Of a DNA stretch of 64,000 nt, positions 1-8,502 are shown in pieces. Both the position numbers and the translations under genes were made by a program. This DNA is from a virus: IMG/VR virus record IMGVR_UViG_3300042544_003310, positions 62,001 through 126,000 of that record. One strand, written 5' to 3'. The first letter of the stretch is position 1. Each line of letters opens with the position of its first letter. The notes below the pieces were generated by a model. The model saw only the letters and a list, made by a program, of their open reading frames with translations. It had not been told where the DNA came from and ran no database searches.

Positions 1-312
1 ATCTTTGTGGAGAAGGTGCATGAGTTTGAAAAAGTGCTGCCCATCTACAGGTGGTGCCTAGAAAGCTGGGGCAAAGAAGTGCCCGCCAATGCCTACACGT
101 GGTTCAGGGTAGTGTTCTCAGCTGGTGAGCCCGGTGGTTGGACCAACAGTTGGCGAGACAGTGGCTTCAGCTTGATACACATGAACAGCAAGGTAATTGA
201 AGACATCAAAGAGGACGCGGGAAGCTATCCGGACCTACTGAAACGCTTCCCACTCTATGTTCTATTTTATAGCCAAGAGGCAGTAACTGAGTTTCGGTTG
301 ACCTGGCAATAA
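1..312 (+). CDS. Small hypothetical protein of the 'LTW' family, 5' end outside window
   Basis: The frame is open from base 1, with a GTG at 7 and no clear ribosome site, so the true start may lie upstream. The protein (about 101 residues from the GTG) has many aromatic residues and ends in F-R-L-T-W-Q. This ending matches the L-T-W-C ending of the tandem small proteins at 59.3-60.3 kb and the related one at 63.4 kb. It therefore looks like a dispersed member of one small phage protein family. No function is known to me. The UV endonuclease gene follows after about 20 bases, so they are probably co-transcribed. Confidence 0.6.
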   Translation: MFVEKVHEFEKVLPIYRWCLESWGKEVPANAYTWFRVVFSAGEPGGWTNSWRDSGFSLIHMNSKVIEDIKEDAGSYPDLLKRFPLYVLFYSQEAVTEFRLTWQ

Positions 313-333
313 GTTTTGACGCAACAGCAAACT

Positions 334-1392
334 ATGTTAAAAAAGTGTGTAACACAGGAGACTCTGGTGACTGACAAGCGAATTGGTTTTTGCTGTAAAT
401 TTGTATCTGAAACAGAGTTCAAAGACAAGAAGAGCGCAGCAGAGTGGCACAGCCTCTACAACACAAAAGGCACAACTGTAACCTCACTGGAAAAGCTCAC
501 ACGTACACAAGCCATTGACAAGCTGTGTGGCATTGTGCGCTACAACACTGAGGTACTTATGAGGCAGTTTCAGCTTGTAGGCAGTTGGCCACAAGAACTC
601 CGAATGATGCGAATTGGCAGTGAGATTCTCCCTGCTCGCACACACGCCAATTGGAGCTCTGCCTATCAAGAATCTGTGATGATTGAAGCACTGCGCGGAT
701 TTGGGGAGGTAGGCAAACTAGCACGTGACTTCGACATTCGACTCAGCACGCATCCTGGACAGTTCACTATGCTTGTGAGTCATGAGCCCGAGGTGGTGGA
801 GCGTGCTATTGAAGACCTCGAGTACCACTCGGAGATTTTCCGGCTCATGGGCTTTGATGGAAGTGATCAGCGACAGGAGATCAACATCCATGGTGGTGCC
901 CGTCGAGACGATTTCCTTGATTACTTTCAACACAGCTTTGCTCGGCTGAGCAGTGACACAAAGCAATGGCTGAGTGTGGAGAATGATGAGTACAGTTACG
1001 GTCTCGATCATCTCTTGCCCTTGAAAGACAAGGTGAAGATCTGTCTCGACATCAACCACTACTGGATTCATCAAGGAACGTATCTCAGTCCAGATGACCC
1101 AAGGCTGACCCAGGTGATTGAAAGTTGGCGTGGTGCACGTCCAGAAATTCATGTGGCTTGGCCGCACGAAGATGTACTTCCCTCCCACAGCAACACAACC
1201 AGGCCAGACATTGCGTTGCTCGAGTCAAGTGGTATCAAACGAAGCAAGCTGCGTGCCCACAGCAAGCGACCTTGGAACAAGGCGTTGAACAGCTACTGTC
1301 TTGAGTTTTGGGATAGGATGGATCTCATGTGCGAAGCCAAGGAAAAGAATTTAGCTGCTAGAGAATTATATGACTATTCTCAAACACTATAA
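334..1392 (+). CDS. uvsE: UV damage endonuclease (UvdE/UvsE family)
   Basis: About 352 residues from the ATG at 334; a TTG at 316 is also in frame. UvdE enzymes are metal-dependent TIM-barrel endonucleases that nick DNA 5' of pyrimidine dimers and other lesions. The family signatures are visible in order: an N-terminal IGFCCKFVSE strand, 'ILPARTHANW', 'LSTHPGQFTM' (His in the metal site), 'INIHGGARRDDF', 'LSVENDEYSYG' (Glu ligand), 'ICLDINHYW' and 'HVAWPHEDVLPSHS'. Length is normal for the family. It would repair phage or host DNA in sunlit water and acts as an alternative to T4 DenV. The assignment is by motif pattern, with no alignment run. Confidence 0.85.
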   Translation: MLKKCVTQETLVTDKRIGFCCKFVSETEFKDKKSAAEWHSLYNTKGTTVTSLEKLTRTQAIDKLCGIVRYNTEVLMRQFQLVGSWPQELRMMRIGSEILPARTHANWSSAYQESVMIEALRGFGEVGKLARDFDIRLSTHPGQFTMLVSHEPEVVERAIEDLEYHSEIFRLMGFDGSDQRQEINIHGGARRDDFLDYFQHSFARLSSDTKQWLSVENDEYSYGLDHLLPLKDKVKICLDINHYWIHQGTYLSPDDPRLTQVIESWRGARPEIHVAWPHEDVLPSHSNTTRPDIALLESSGIKRSKLRAHSKRPWNKALNSYCLEFWDRMDLMCEAKEKNLAARELYDYSQTL

Positions 1393-1395
1393 ATA
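1388..1395 (+). promoter_or_regulatory. T4-type late promoter
   Basis: Exact TATAAATA, the T4 late-promoter -10 element, at the end of the UV endonuclease gene. It lies about 40 bases before the speD-like start, so it would give a short leader carrying the AAGGAG ribosome site. Confidence 0.65.
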
Positions 1396-1435
1396 ACCAC
1401 TTAAACCATCTTTTATACCAAGGAGCACATATGAG

Positions 1436-1816
1436 ATGAAAAACCTACCAAGCTGGGGCAAACATTTGGTCGTCGATGCAGCAGGGTGCAATGAAGCCAT
1501 CAACGACAAAGAGACTGTAACCAAATGGGTTGACCAACTGGTTAACGATATTGATATGATTGCATTTGGTCGACCAGAGATTCATTGGTTCGCAGACCAC
1601 GATGTTACTAAAGCTGGTATCAGTGCTGTGCAACTTATTACTACATCGGCTATTGTATGTCATTTTGTACCTCACACTTGGACACTTCACCTAGACGTGT
1701 TTTCTTGTAAGGACTTTGATTCCAATATTGTGCTCAAGCTGTTGCAGGAATATTTTGGGGTGAAAGCTTGGAATATCAAGGAGTTTGAACGCGAAGCTCC
1801 TGACCTCAATAGCTGA
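1436..1816 (+). CDS. speD: S-adenosylmethionine decarboxylase-like (SpeD) proenzyme
   Basis: 126 residues. SpeD enzymes are pyruvoyl-dependent decarboxylases that self-cleave at a serine; they make decarboxylated AdoMet for spermidine synthesis. The N-terminal 'WGKHLVVDAAGC' matches the 'GkHl..D..gC' start of class 1b enzymes. The key residues keep the spacing of the Thermotoga enzyme: Ser71 (cleavage/pyruvoyl), His76 five residues on and Cys91 twenty residues on ('LDVFSC'). The usual 'ESH' context is changed to 'TTS', so the substrate is uncertain. Phage and bacterial SpeD homologues acting on arginine or ornithine have been reported. The AAGGAG ribosome site lies about 10 bases before the ATG. 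A late-type promoter lies upstream. Confidence 0.8.
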   Translation: MKNLPSWGKHLVVDAAGCNEAINDKETVTKWVDQLVNDIDMIAFGRPEIHWFADHDVTKAGISAVQLITTSAIVCHFVPHTWTLHLDVFSCKDFDSNIVLKLLQEYFGVKAWNIKEFEREAPDLNS

Positions 1817-1838
1817 ATTATATTATAAGGAAAAAGTA

Positions 1839-2426
1839 ATGCTTATAGGTTATGCAAGGACTAGCACACATGAACAATCCGCAAGTCTAGAATCTCAAAT
1901 TGCAGCATTGCAACAGGCTGGGTGTGAAAAAATCTTCGCAGAACAAACCAGTGCTGTTGGAAGTAGACCGCAGCTCACCGCAGCGATGTCATATATTCGT
2001 GAAAAAGATGTGTTTATGGTTACACGAGTAGACCGGTTGGCTCGAAGTACATCAGATCTTCTCAAAATTGTAGAAGATTTGGAAAAGCGAGAAATTGGCC
2101 TAATAGTGCAGAGCATGAACGGCATGGAATTAGACACACGAAATGCAATATCCAAGTTGATGCTGACTGTTTTAGGCGCAGTAGCAGAGTTTGAGCGTCA
2201 AATGATGCTTGAGCGGCAGCGAGAGGGCATCGCCAAGGCAAAGGCAGAGCGGCGCTACAAGGGCAGGGCGCCAACAGCACGCAGGCAGCTGGCTGAGATT
2301 CAGTCACTAAAATCCCAAGGGGTTGGTGCAAGTGAGATCGCAAGGCGGCTTAAGATCAATAGGTCAAGCGTTTATCGAGTGTTGGCACCAAACTCTGTTA
2401 TCAGCCCACTGGTTCAAGGTAAGTAA
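1839..2426 (+). CDS. Serine recombinase/resolvase (Tn3 resolvase-invertase type)
   Basis: 195 residues from the ATG at 1839, chosen because it has an AAGG ribosome site and because the protein then begins with the family strand 'MLIGYARTSTHEQS'. Ser9 is the expected nucleophile and Arg7 an active-site arginine. 'VTRVDRLARSTSDLLKIVE' and 'LTVLGAVAEFERQMMLERQ' are the family's conserved core and E-helix segments. The C-terminal 40 residues ('GASEIARRLKINRSSVYRVL') form a Hin-type helix-turn-helix. The size fits a small resolvase/invertase, not a large phage integrase. It may act on genome dimers, a DNA inversion or a mobile element. No inverted target site is obvious nearby. Confidence 0.9.
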   Translation: MLIGYARTSTHEQSASLESQIAALQQAGCEKIFAEQTSAVGSRPQLTAAMSYIREKDVFMVTRVDRLARSTSDLLKIVEDLEKREIGLIVQSMNGMELDTRNAISKLMLTVLGAVAEFERQMMLERQREGIAKAKAERRYKGRAPTARRQLAEIQSLKSQGVGASEIARRLKINRSSVYRVLAPNSVISPLVQGK

Positions 2427-2445
2427 GTATAATGGCCACTGGTAC

Positions 2446-2709
2446 CTAATCTTCAACTATCAACAATTTCAAATCCCCTGAGCCCTTCAATAGTCTATGG
2501 AAGGTGTCTCGGGGGATTCTCACGACATCGCCGGGCTTGAGATTGCAGGGCATGCAGTTGTCCATTTGAAGTTGCCAACCATTACCCTCAACCACTGTAA
2601 TAAGTCTGTGACAGTGATCTCGATGCCACACTAGCTCATGAGAATCTACAGATTGAAAGAATGTTCTTTCCAAACCTTGAATTTGTTTCTTGTCACTGTA
2701 GGGATTCAT
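2446..2709 (-). CDS. Cupin-fold protein
   Basis: About 87 residues; an ATG at 2718 is also in frame. The single cupin barrel motif pair is visible: 'WHRDHCHRLITVVEGNGW' and 'LKPGDVVRIPRDTFHRL', followed by a hydrophobic C-terminal strand. Similar one-domain cupins are frequent in T4-like cyanophages and pelagiphages, with no known substrate. The gene follows the upstream minus-strand gene with a TAATG stop/start overlap, indicating translational coupling. The histidines of motif 1 (HRDHCHR) could bind a metal. Confidence 0.75.
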   Translation of the reverse strand: MNPYSDKKQIQGLERTFFQSVDSHELVWHRDHCHRLITVVEGNGWQLQMDNCMPCNLKPGDVVRIPRDTFHRLLKGSGDLKLLIVED

Positions 2710-3287
2710 TACCACCATTTGGCACTAATTGGACTCAATCCCAAGGATTTAGTATAGCGGGGAACTCTACACGCCCAGTATCCAGCCTTCATTTTGTCTG
2801 TTTTTTGTTCACAGTTGTGACGAGAAGCAAACGCTTTGCGTCGTTTGGGATCGCGGATTTTAACACTCAAACCTGACACATCACCAAAGGCAATTTTTTT
2901 GACCCTGCCTGTTTTGGGATTCTTGACGTAGACGTAATACTTTTTAGGACCGCCTCTCTTGGGCTTGTTAAGCTCAACAGCTTTTCCTTGATACTCAGCC
3001 TCATCAAGACTTTCTGGAGTTTCAAAAATACAATCCAACGGAACCATTCTGCCTTCATACACACCAAACGTGCCTAAATCACTCTCAATCATGTCCTGGT
3101 CAAGAGCGTGTTCCAAGAGTATATCTCCACAAGAAACACGACGTCGCATCTCACAAAAAAACTCAAACCAAGCTGGGCTGTGAATACGGAATATGTTATC
3201 AACTAGCGGAACTTTGTTATCCTGGTGCCATTGAATGGCTTGATTTACACTTTCATTCAAAGGTTGCGTAAGGTCTTGAATTTTCAT
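2709..3287 (-). CDS. Conserved phage protein with C-terminal 'KNPKTGRVKK...ARHNC...GYW' domain
   Basis: 192 residues. The N-terminal part is acidic and unlike anything I recognise. The C-terminal about 80 residues match a small basic domain repeatedly found in marine T4-like phages: 'YYVYVKNPKTGRVKKIAFG', 'SVKIRDPKRRKAFASRHNC', then 'GYWACRVPRY' and a W-W end (resembling Pfam DUF5872). The regularly spaced Cys and Lys/Arg residues suggest a nucleic-acid or virion role, which is not proven. It lies upstream of the cupin gene in the same minus-strand unit. Confidence 0.7.
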   Translation of the reverse strand: MKIQDLTQPLNESVNQAIQWHQDNKVPLVDNIFRIHSPAWFEFFCEMRRRVSCGDILLEHALDQDMIESDLGTFGVYEGRMVPLDCIFETPESLDEAEYQGKAVELNKPKRGGPKKYYVYVKNPKTGRVKKIAFGDVSGLSVKIRDPKRRKAFASRHNCEQKTDKMKAGYWACRVPRYTKSLGLSPISAKWW

Positions 3288-3320
3288 TTGGTTTCCCAGA
3301 TCTTGAAACGTTTGTGTTAT

Positions 3321-4052
3321 TTAGAAACCAAAATGCTCTTGTAAGATCTTGTCTATTTTGTGCAGTTGTTGAGTTACAGGCCCTAATAGGCAGTGAGTCC
3401 AGTGAGAAGGAACTATCGGAGGCAAGTAGCCGTCAATGTCCCGATTTAAATTTAACACGTTGATTACACTAGGACAATCCAACACTTTTGCGAAGTTATC
3501 AACAGGAACAACTGAGCCTGATGTTCCAATACACAGGAACAGGCTTTTGTCTGTAAGGCTGTCCAGTGTGTTGTAGAGATATTGGTATTTGGGTGCTGGT
3601 TCACCAAACAACACTACCGCAGGCTTGACATCAGTCAGGCTTTGGCAATTGGGACAACCTAGGGAGATGTTGTATCGAGTGTAGCCAATATTCCAAACAT
3701 GGCCACAGTTTTCGCATTGCATTTCATCCAGCTGTCCGTGAACATGCACAACAGGGATGCAACCAGCCTCCTCTAGCAAGAGGTCTGCATTTTGAGTTAT
3801 CACTGTTGCACTGTATTTTCTCTGCCATTCTGCCACCTGTTTGTGGGCGGCGTTTGGCTGAAACTTCAGAAGCATTTCCCGTAAGTCGCTGTGAAATTCA
3901 TTTACAATTTGAAAGTTTTGTCGCCAAGTGGCGTAATTACTGTAAACCAATGGATCATAACGGCTCCATAAACCTTCGCTATCTTCTCTAAATGTGGGGA
4001 TGCCGCTTTCAGCACTCAAACCAGCGCCGCTAAAAATCAATAATTGGGTCAT
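3321..4052 (-). CDS. Sir2-family NAD-dependent protein deacylase
   Basis: 243 residues from the ATG at 4052, which starts 'MTQLLIFSGAGLSAESGIPT'. An upstream TTG would add 14 unlikely residues. Sirtuins use NAD to remove acyl groups from lysine or to ADP-ribosylate. Motifs are complete: GAGLSAESGIPTFR (NAD loop), 'TQNADLLLEEAG', catalytic His in 'HVHGQLDE', a four-cysteine zinc site (CENC and CPNC), 'VVLFGEP' and 'CIGTSGSVVP'. It is the first gene of a three-gene minus-strand unit with the DUF5872-like and cupin genes. It lies divergent from the ADP-ribosyltransferase/acetyltransferase-rich block, suggesting linked NAD/acyl chemistry (inference). Confidence 0.9.
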   Translation of the reverse strand: MTQLLIFSGAGLSAESGIPTFREDSEGLWSRYDPLVYSNYATWRQNFQIVNEFHSDLREMLLKFQPNAAHKQVAEWQRKYSATVITQNADLLLEEAGCIPVVHVHGQLDEMQCENCGHVWNIGYTRYNISLGCPNCQSLTDVKPAVVLFGEPAPKYQYLYNTLDSLTDKSLFLCIGTSGSVVPVDNFAKVLDCPSVINVLNLNRDIDGYLPPIVPSHWTHCLLGPVTQQLHKIDKILQEHFGF

Positions 4053-4136
4053 AATTTTGATTATGCAACAAATTTCTGGAGGGTTGCAATCCAATTCTCA
4101 TGTTTACTGCCTTTGTATTGTGCTCACTGTCCAGAC

Positions 4137-4144
4137 AATAAATA
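4137..4144 (+). promoter_or_regulatory. Possible late promoter, AATAAATA
   Basis: One base off the T4 late element. It sits only 5 bases before the ATG at 4149, so a transcript from it would be nearly leaderless. It may be fortuitous. Confidence 0.3.
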
Positions 4145-4148
4145 TACT

Positions 4149-4787
4149 ATGCCATATTTGAATCATAATATCCCCGTTTTAACATGCCTAATACGTAACC
4201 AATACCTTTACAATCACACCAAAGGCCACGGCGAGTTCACTCCCTGTGATGTACACAGTGTCGCAAGTATGGAGAAACGCACGCCTTTATTTGAAGCATT
4301 TTTGGAAAATGGAGTGAACTGGACACGTCGACCCATAACTGCTTTTTGTTGGCGTAATGATGCACCAGTAAGACCACTTGCAGAACATGTTTATTGGGAC
4401 TGTTTCAGTCATTATATTGATGTGCAGGTCCGGCAACGCATGGCGGGGTTAAGGGCTACGTTGTTGGTTTACACTGGGGAACGTCGTCAAGGACAATACT
4501 GTATGACTTTAGACTGGGGTTGGGAAAACTCTGCTTTTACTGACACCAATTTCAGTGAAACGCCTGAACACAAATGCGCGCATTTGTTCAAAATGGATGA
4601 AGGAAACTATTATCTTTATCCCAACAATAGAATCATTTGGCATGACAATGCTTGGGTGAAAAATCCTATAACCAGTAATCCTGGGTATCAAATAGACATG
4701 ACAGTCTACAGTGTGGAGAACGCTGTGGACTTTTATACAGATGACAGCTATATGACACATGTGGAGCCTGTAAATGAAGCTGGTTGA
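4149..4787 (+). CDS. Conserved phage protein of unknown function
   Basis: 212 residues from the ATG at 4149. The N-terminal part ('YLNHNIPVLTCLIRNQYLYN', then 'KGHGEFTPCDVHSVAS') resembles hypothetical proteins I have seen in pelagiphage and cyanophage genomes. The protein is rich in Trp, Tyr, His and Asn and has no membrane segment or signal peptide. It overlaps the start of the giant modular gene by 14 bases, so the two are translationally linked. Function unknown. Confidence 0.65.
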   Translation: MPYLNHNIPVLTCLIRNQYLYNHTKGHGEFTPCDVHSVASMEKRTPLFEAFLENGVNWTRRPITAFCWRNDAPVRPLAEHVYWDCFSHYIDVQVRQRMAGLRATLLVYTGERRQGQYCMTLDWGWENSAFTDTNFSETPEHKCAHLFKMDEGNYYLYPNNRIIWHDNAWVKNPITSNPGYQIDMTVYSVENAVDFYTDDSYMTHVEPVNEAG

Positions 4788-7700
4788 TATTTTGGAAAAC
4801 AAGGAGGACCAACAGAATCAAAAACCCAGTGTGTTCAGCCAGTGGGAAGACACTGACCCAAAGAATGACAAGCCGGAAGAGTCAAAAAATAATCCCAGTG
4901 AACTCTATCATAGCACTATACTAGACAATGCGCCTAATATCCTGCAATCAGGATATATAACAACCTCTATCTACAAAGATCCAGCCAAGGATATAGTGTT
5001 TGATTCTCGCTCTACAACACCCCATACATCACCAACTATAGCTGTTCTCACTTCTTGTGGGACACTGATGCAAACCTACAACGAACAAATTTCTCGCCAG
5101 CTAACGACGGCAAGCAGTCAACTGGGAACGCAAAGCAAAGCCTATCGAGCCTTGCGTGCCATCAGTCACGTTTTGGAATCACAGAAGCTTTTTGAAAACG
5201 ATCCACAACTAGGTAACAACAGCATTTGGCTCTACACTGAAGGTTGCCAAAGTGCATTGCACATACTGCTCGACAACAAGACAGCAAAAATCACTTGGTT
5301 AGGTAGTTTGAATGGCACTGGTAGGCAACTTTTGGAGCAGGGGTTAGCACAAAGCCAGAAACAAGGTGCCTTACTCGCTGTTGTGAAACCCATCTGGAAC
5401 AGCCACAAATTTTATGAGAAGATGGGATTTCAAGATCAAGGAACTGGTTATTGGAACTTACCTCTTGAGGAATCAGCTAATCAACTGGATCGCGCAGATC
5501 TAGAAGACTTATTGGGTGCAATCACATATGAGCAAGAAGAGATTAACGACGCCAGCTATGATGCTGCGGGACCAAAGTATGAAAAACTTGACAAGGATTT
5601 CAAAGCCTTAGAGGCTGTTGCTTATGTGGTTAAAAATAACTTACGAGCACTTGACAATCCCAACTTGGGAAAAAATAGCATTTTCCTCTATAACTATACC
5701 CCAGATCTAGGCGTGTTCAGTGTAACTGCAATACATGTGGTGATTGAAAATCAAGTGGCGCATGTGAAATGGTTGGGCAGTTATGACAACAAACCTGGTG
5801 CTGGCAAAGCGTTGATGTTACAAGCCTTGACTATCGCAAAGAACAAAGGGGCCACCAAGAGCGTCGTAGAGGCCAAATGGGAAAGCGAAGGCTTTTATCA
5901 CAAGCTGGGTTACGATGTGGAGAACAGAGGATCAAACAACCCATTTACAGGCACCAGTTTAGTCCAAATGGGAAAGAAGTTGGAAGAAGCTTGGACTGAT
6001 GAAGACCAGCGTATGGTTCACAAAAATCCCACAATTCAAGATTTGAAAAGGTTGGCACGCAACAACAAGTATCACAGTGCCAGATTTGTGATCTACAAAG
6101 ATGGCAGTGTTGTGGCTGCGGATAGCGAACATTATACTCACCACAGTGCTGCACCTGCCATGGGCGCTTGGGCTTTGAGAGGGTATGTGCAATACTTGGG
6201 TGGCAACGACTATGCCTATCGCAGCATGGAAGTCTACAGTCCCAAAAGTGTTGACCATCCTCTTTTCCGCAAGTGGGAATCTAGTGGTATAGAGAATGGC
6301 AATCCCTCTGTTGTTGAGGAAAAATGGACCAAAAAGTATAAGAAGAGTATCAACTGCTCTAATCCTCAAGGGTTCAGCCAACGTGCTCACTGTGCTGCTA
6401 GACGCAAACGACAAAAGGGCGGAAAGACAACTAGCAAGCCCTTGAATGAAAACAATAACGTAGAAATACACAACTATAAAAAGCTGGATCGCATCTTAGT
6501 TGCATTGTGTAACCTAGTTGACACCAGACGAAAGAAAAACCCTGACAAATACGGATGGGTAGCCGCAGGGTTGTTGGATCCCCGCAACCGTCTTGTAATA
6601 GGTTTCAGCACATTTGCCAATGACAAATGGTATCATGCTGAACGATTGGCTATGAGGGCTTATCGTAAAAAATACGGAAGCATACCTGATGGCTGTATAA
6701 TTGTAACCACATGCAGTCCATGCAGCGAGCAGATGCCAAGATATGGTGAAAGTTGTACTGACCTAATCAACAAGAGTCCTGTCAAAAAAGTCTATTGCGG
6801 CTACTCTGATACAACTCAATCCCAAAGTCAACGCACTTTCAATATTATGGTTACTGCTGATACAAACATACGAGAACGGTGCCAAAAATTTGCTGAAAAC
6901 TTCATGGATTGGGAAGCGCAATATTTGGATGAAAGCTTGCGTGATTGGTTCAAACAAAAATGGGTGCGATTTGGGACAGATGGCAAGATCAGAGGCGACT
7001 GTGCTAGAGGCAGTGAAGGCGAAGGCAAGCCCAAATGCCTGCCACAGCGGAAGGCTTGGGCACTGGGCAAGAAAAAACGTGCAACTGCTGCTAGGCGCAA
7101 GCGTAGAGAAGATCCCAATCCTGAACGTGAAGGCAAGGCCCGGAACGTAGCCACAAAAGAAAGTGTTGGCTCTACAAAATTGGGAGATCTCTGCACTATC
7201 AAAACTAATTTTCCTGATGCTGACTTTTGGCTTGTGCGACGCAGTGATAGAACAAATGTGGGCACACCAGCCAAAGAATTCAGTCCCTATCATATTGGAA
7301 TCAAAGTCACAGCTACTGAACAGCTGATGCCAGAATATCTCTACTATATGATGATGCATCTCCACAACCAAGGCTATTGGAACAGTCGAAGCATGGGCAT
7401 GAGCAATCTTGTGCACATACGCACAGAAGATGTGAAAAACATACAACTGGCTTTGACAGAGCATGAGCTGAAAGAAAACTCCAGTTGTCCACATTGCGGA
7501 GGCCAAATGGTTAACTACTCTATGCTCAGTGAAAAACAAGATGCCTGCTACTACAAAGTCAAGAGTCGCTACAAAGTTTGGCCCAGTGCCTATGCCAGCG
7601 GTGCATTAGTGCAGTGCAGGAAAAAGGGTGCAAAAAACTGGGGCAAGAGCAAGACAAATGAAAGCATAAGCATTGATCAACAAGAGGAACATGGAGGTCT

Positions 7701-8502
7701 CGAAGCCTACATAACTGATACATCTACCCCACAATTGGTCAATTATCTTGCAAGTGAAAATGCACCCGCCGACCTTGCAGAAAAATTGCAACGCAGATAC
7801 AAAACAATAGCTGTGTTCAAAAACATATGGGTCGAGGAAGATCATCAAGGGTCTGGAGTAGGTAGCTGGATTTTAGAGGCTGGTATTGGGGATGCAATAG
7901 ACAACCAGGCTCATGCTGTCATTCTCACTGCTGTCTCAGATGATCCCAAAAGACAATCACAACTTGAGAAATGGTATAAGTCTTATGACTTCAAAGAAAT
8001 AGCTCGCAGTTCAACTGGGTATCCTGTGATGTTACTAGATTTAAACAAAGACCAGGTCTCAGAAGCTGCCCCGTGGCTCGGGCAGGGAGATGAGCCACTG
8101 CCCACTAAACTCTATCATGTCACAAGAACAAGAAACCGTTTGAGCATACGCCAGAGAGGACTTGTTCCCAAAACAAAGGAACATGATCATATATTGCGAC
8201 AACCAGGTGTGTTTCTGTTTGAAACTTTTGAACAAGCTGAAGATTGGGCTTACTATTGGAGTCAAGATGAGGGCGAGAGTATGGATATATGGGAAATCAA
8301 GGTTCAAGATCCCAATGATCTAACTCCTGATCCAGCATTGGATATTCAGCACGATTACGATGCATGGGTCATCTACAAGCCAATTCCTGCAGCCAATGTG
8401 AGGCTGAAATTTACGCAACGCTGGCCGGAACCTTGGGGAAAGCCTACTACAACGGTGAAAAAAATCCGCAACCTTGAAGAAGATCCTAATGAAACTGAAT
8501 GA
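4774..8502 (+). CDS. Giant modular 'polyvalent' protein: ART-like, three GNATs, deaminase-like and phage-specific modules
   Basis: 1242 residues. Modules in order (approximate residues): a short ADP-ribosyltransferase-like start 'LYHSTILDNAPNILQSGYI' (44-62); GNAT-like domain 1 (130-232, 'HKFYEKMGF'); GNAT-like 2 (275-395, 'EGFYHKLGY'); a His-rich domain (413-505); 'SINCSNPQGFSQRAHC' (525-540); a deaminase-like domain with HAE at 621-623 and CSPC at 647-650; a Lys/Arg-rich 'KWVRFGTDGKIRGDCARG' element (729-790); a domain resembling type I restriction S subunits (800-895); a CPHC plus 'SRYKVWPSAYASGALVQCRK' element (904-957); GNAT-like 3 (976-1090, 'GSGVGSWIL'); and a C-terminal ART-like 'LYHVTRTRNRLSIRQRGL' region (1111-1205). 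Such arrays match the published 'polyvalent protein' concept of phages, in which effectors are packed in virions and delivered with DNA. Confidence 0.75.
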   Translation: MKLVDILENKEDQQNQKPSVFSQWEDTDPKNDKPEESKNNPSELYHSTILDNAPNILQSGYITTSIYKDPAKDIVFDSRSTTPHTSPTIAVLTSCGTLMQTYNEQISRQLTTASSQLGTQSKAYRALRAISHVLESQKLFENDPQLGNNSIWLYTEGCQSALHILLDNKTAKITWLGSLNGTGRQLLEQGLAQSQKQGALLAVVKPIWNSHKFYEKMGFQDQGTGYWNLPLEESANQLDRADLEDLLGAITYEQEEINDASYDAAGPKYEKLDKDFKALEAVAYVVKNNLRALDNPNLGKNSIFLYNYTPDLGVFSVTAIHVVIENQVAHVKWLGSYDNKPGAGKALMLQALTIAKNKGATKSVVEAKWESEGFYHKLGYDVENRGSNNPFTGTSLVQMGKKLEEAWTDEDQRMVHKNPTIQDLKRLARNNKYHSARFVIYKDGSVVAADSEHYTHHSAAPAMGAWALRGYVQYLGGNDYAYRSMEVYSPKSVDHPLFRKWESSGIENGNPSVVEEKWTKKYKKSINCSNPQGFSQRAHCAARRKRQKGGKTTSKPLNENNNVEIHNYKKLDRILVALCNLVDTRRKKNPDKYGWVAAGLLDPRNRLVIGFSTFANDKWYHAERLAMRAYRKKYGSIPDGCIIVTTCSPCSEQMPRYGESCTDLINKSPVKKVYCGYSDTTQSQSQRTFNIMVTADTNIRERCQKFAENFMDWEAQYLDESLRDWFKQKWVRFGTDGKIRGDCARGSEGEGKPKCLPQRKAWALGKKKRATAARRKRREDPNPEREGKARNVATKESVGSTKLGDLCTIKTNFPDADFWLVRRSDRTNVGTPAKEFSPYHIGIKVTATEQLMPEYLYYMMMHLHNQGYWNSRSMGMSNLVHIRTEDVKNIQLALTEHELKENSSCPHCGGQMVNYSMLSEKQDACYYKVKSRYKVWPSAYASGALVQCRKKGAKNWGKSKTNESISIDQQEEHGGLEAYITDTSTPQLVNYLASENAPADLAEKLQRRYKTIAVFKNIWVEEDHQGSGVGSWILEAGIGDAIDNQAHAVILTAVSDDPKRQSQLEKWYKSYDFKEIARSSTGYPVMLLDLNKDQVSEAAPWLGQGDEPLPTKLYHVTRTRNRLSIRQRGLVPKTKEHDHILRQPGVFLFETFEQAEDWAYYWSQDEGESMDIWEIKVQDPNDLTPDPALDIQHDYDAWVIYKPIPAANVRLKFTQRWPEPWGKPTTTVKKIRNLEEDPNETE

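Noticed and set aside
718-1188. 156-codon minus-strand frame inside the UV endonuclease gene
   Set aside because: It is antisense to conserved UvdE motifs and has no recognisable protein features.
1839-2426. Serine recombinase as evidence for a temperate phage
   Set aside because: It is a small resolvase/invertase-type protein, no attachment site or repressor is seen, and the surrounding genes are those of a lytic T4-like phage.
6763-7539. 258-codon minus-strand frame inside the first giant modular gene
   Set aside because: Cys/Phe/His-rich composition typical of an antisense frame, no ribosome site, and the plus-strand gene continues with recognisable modules.
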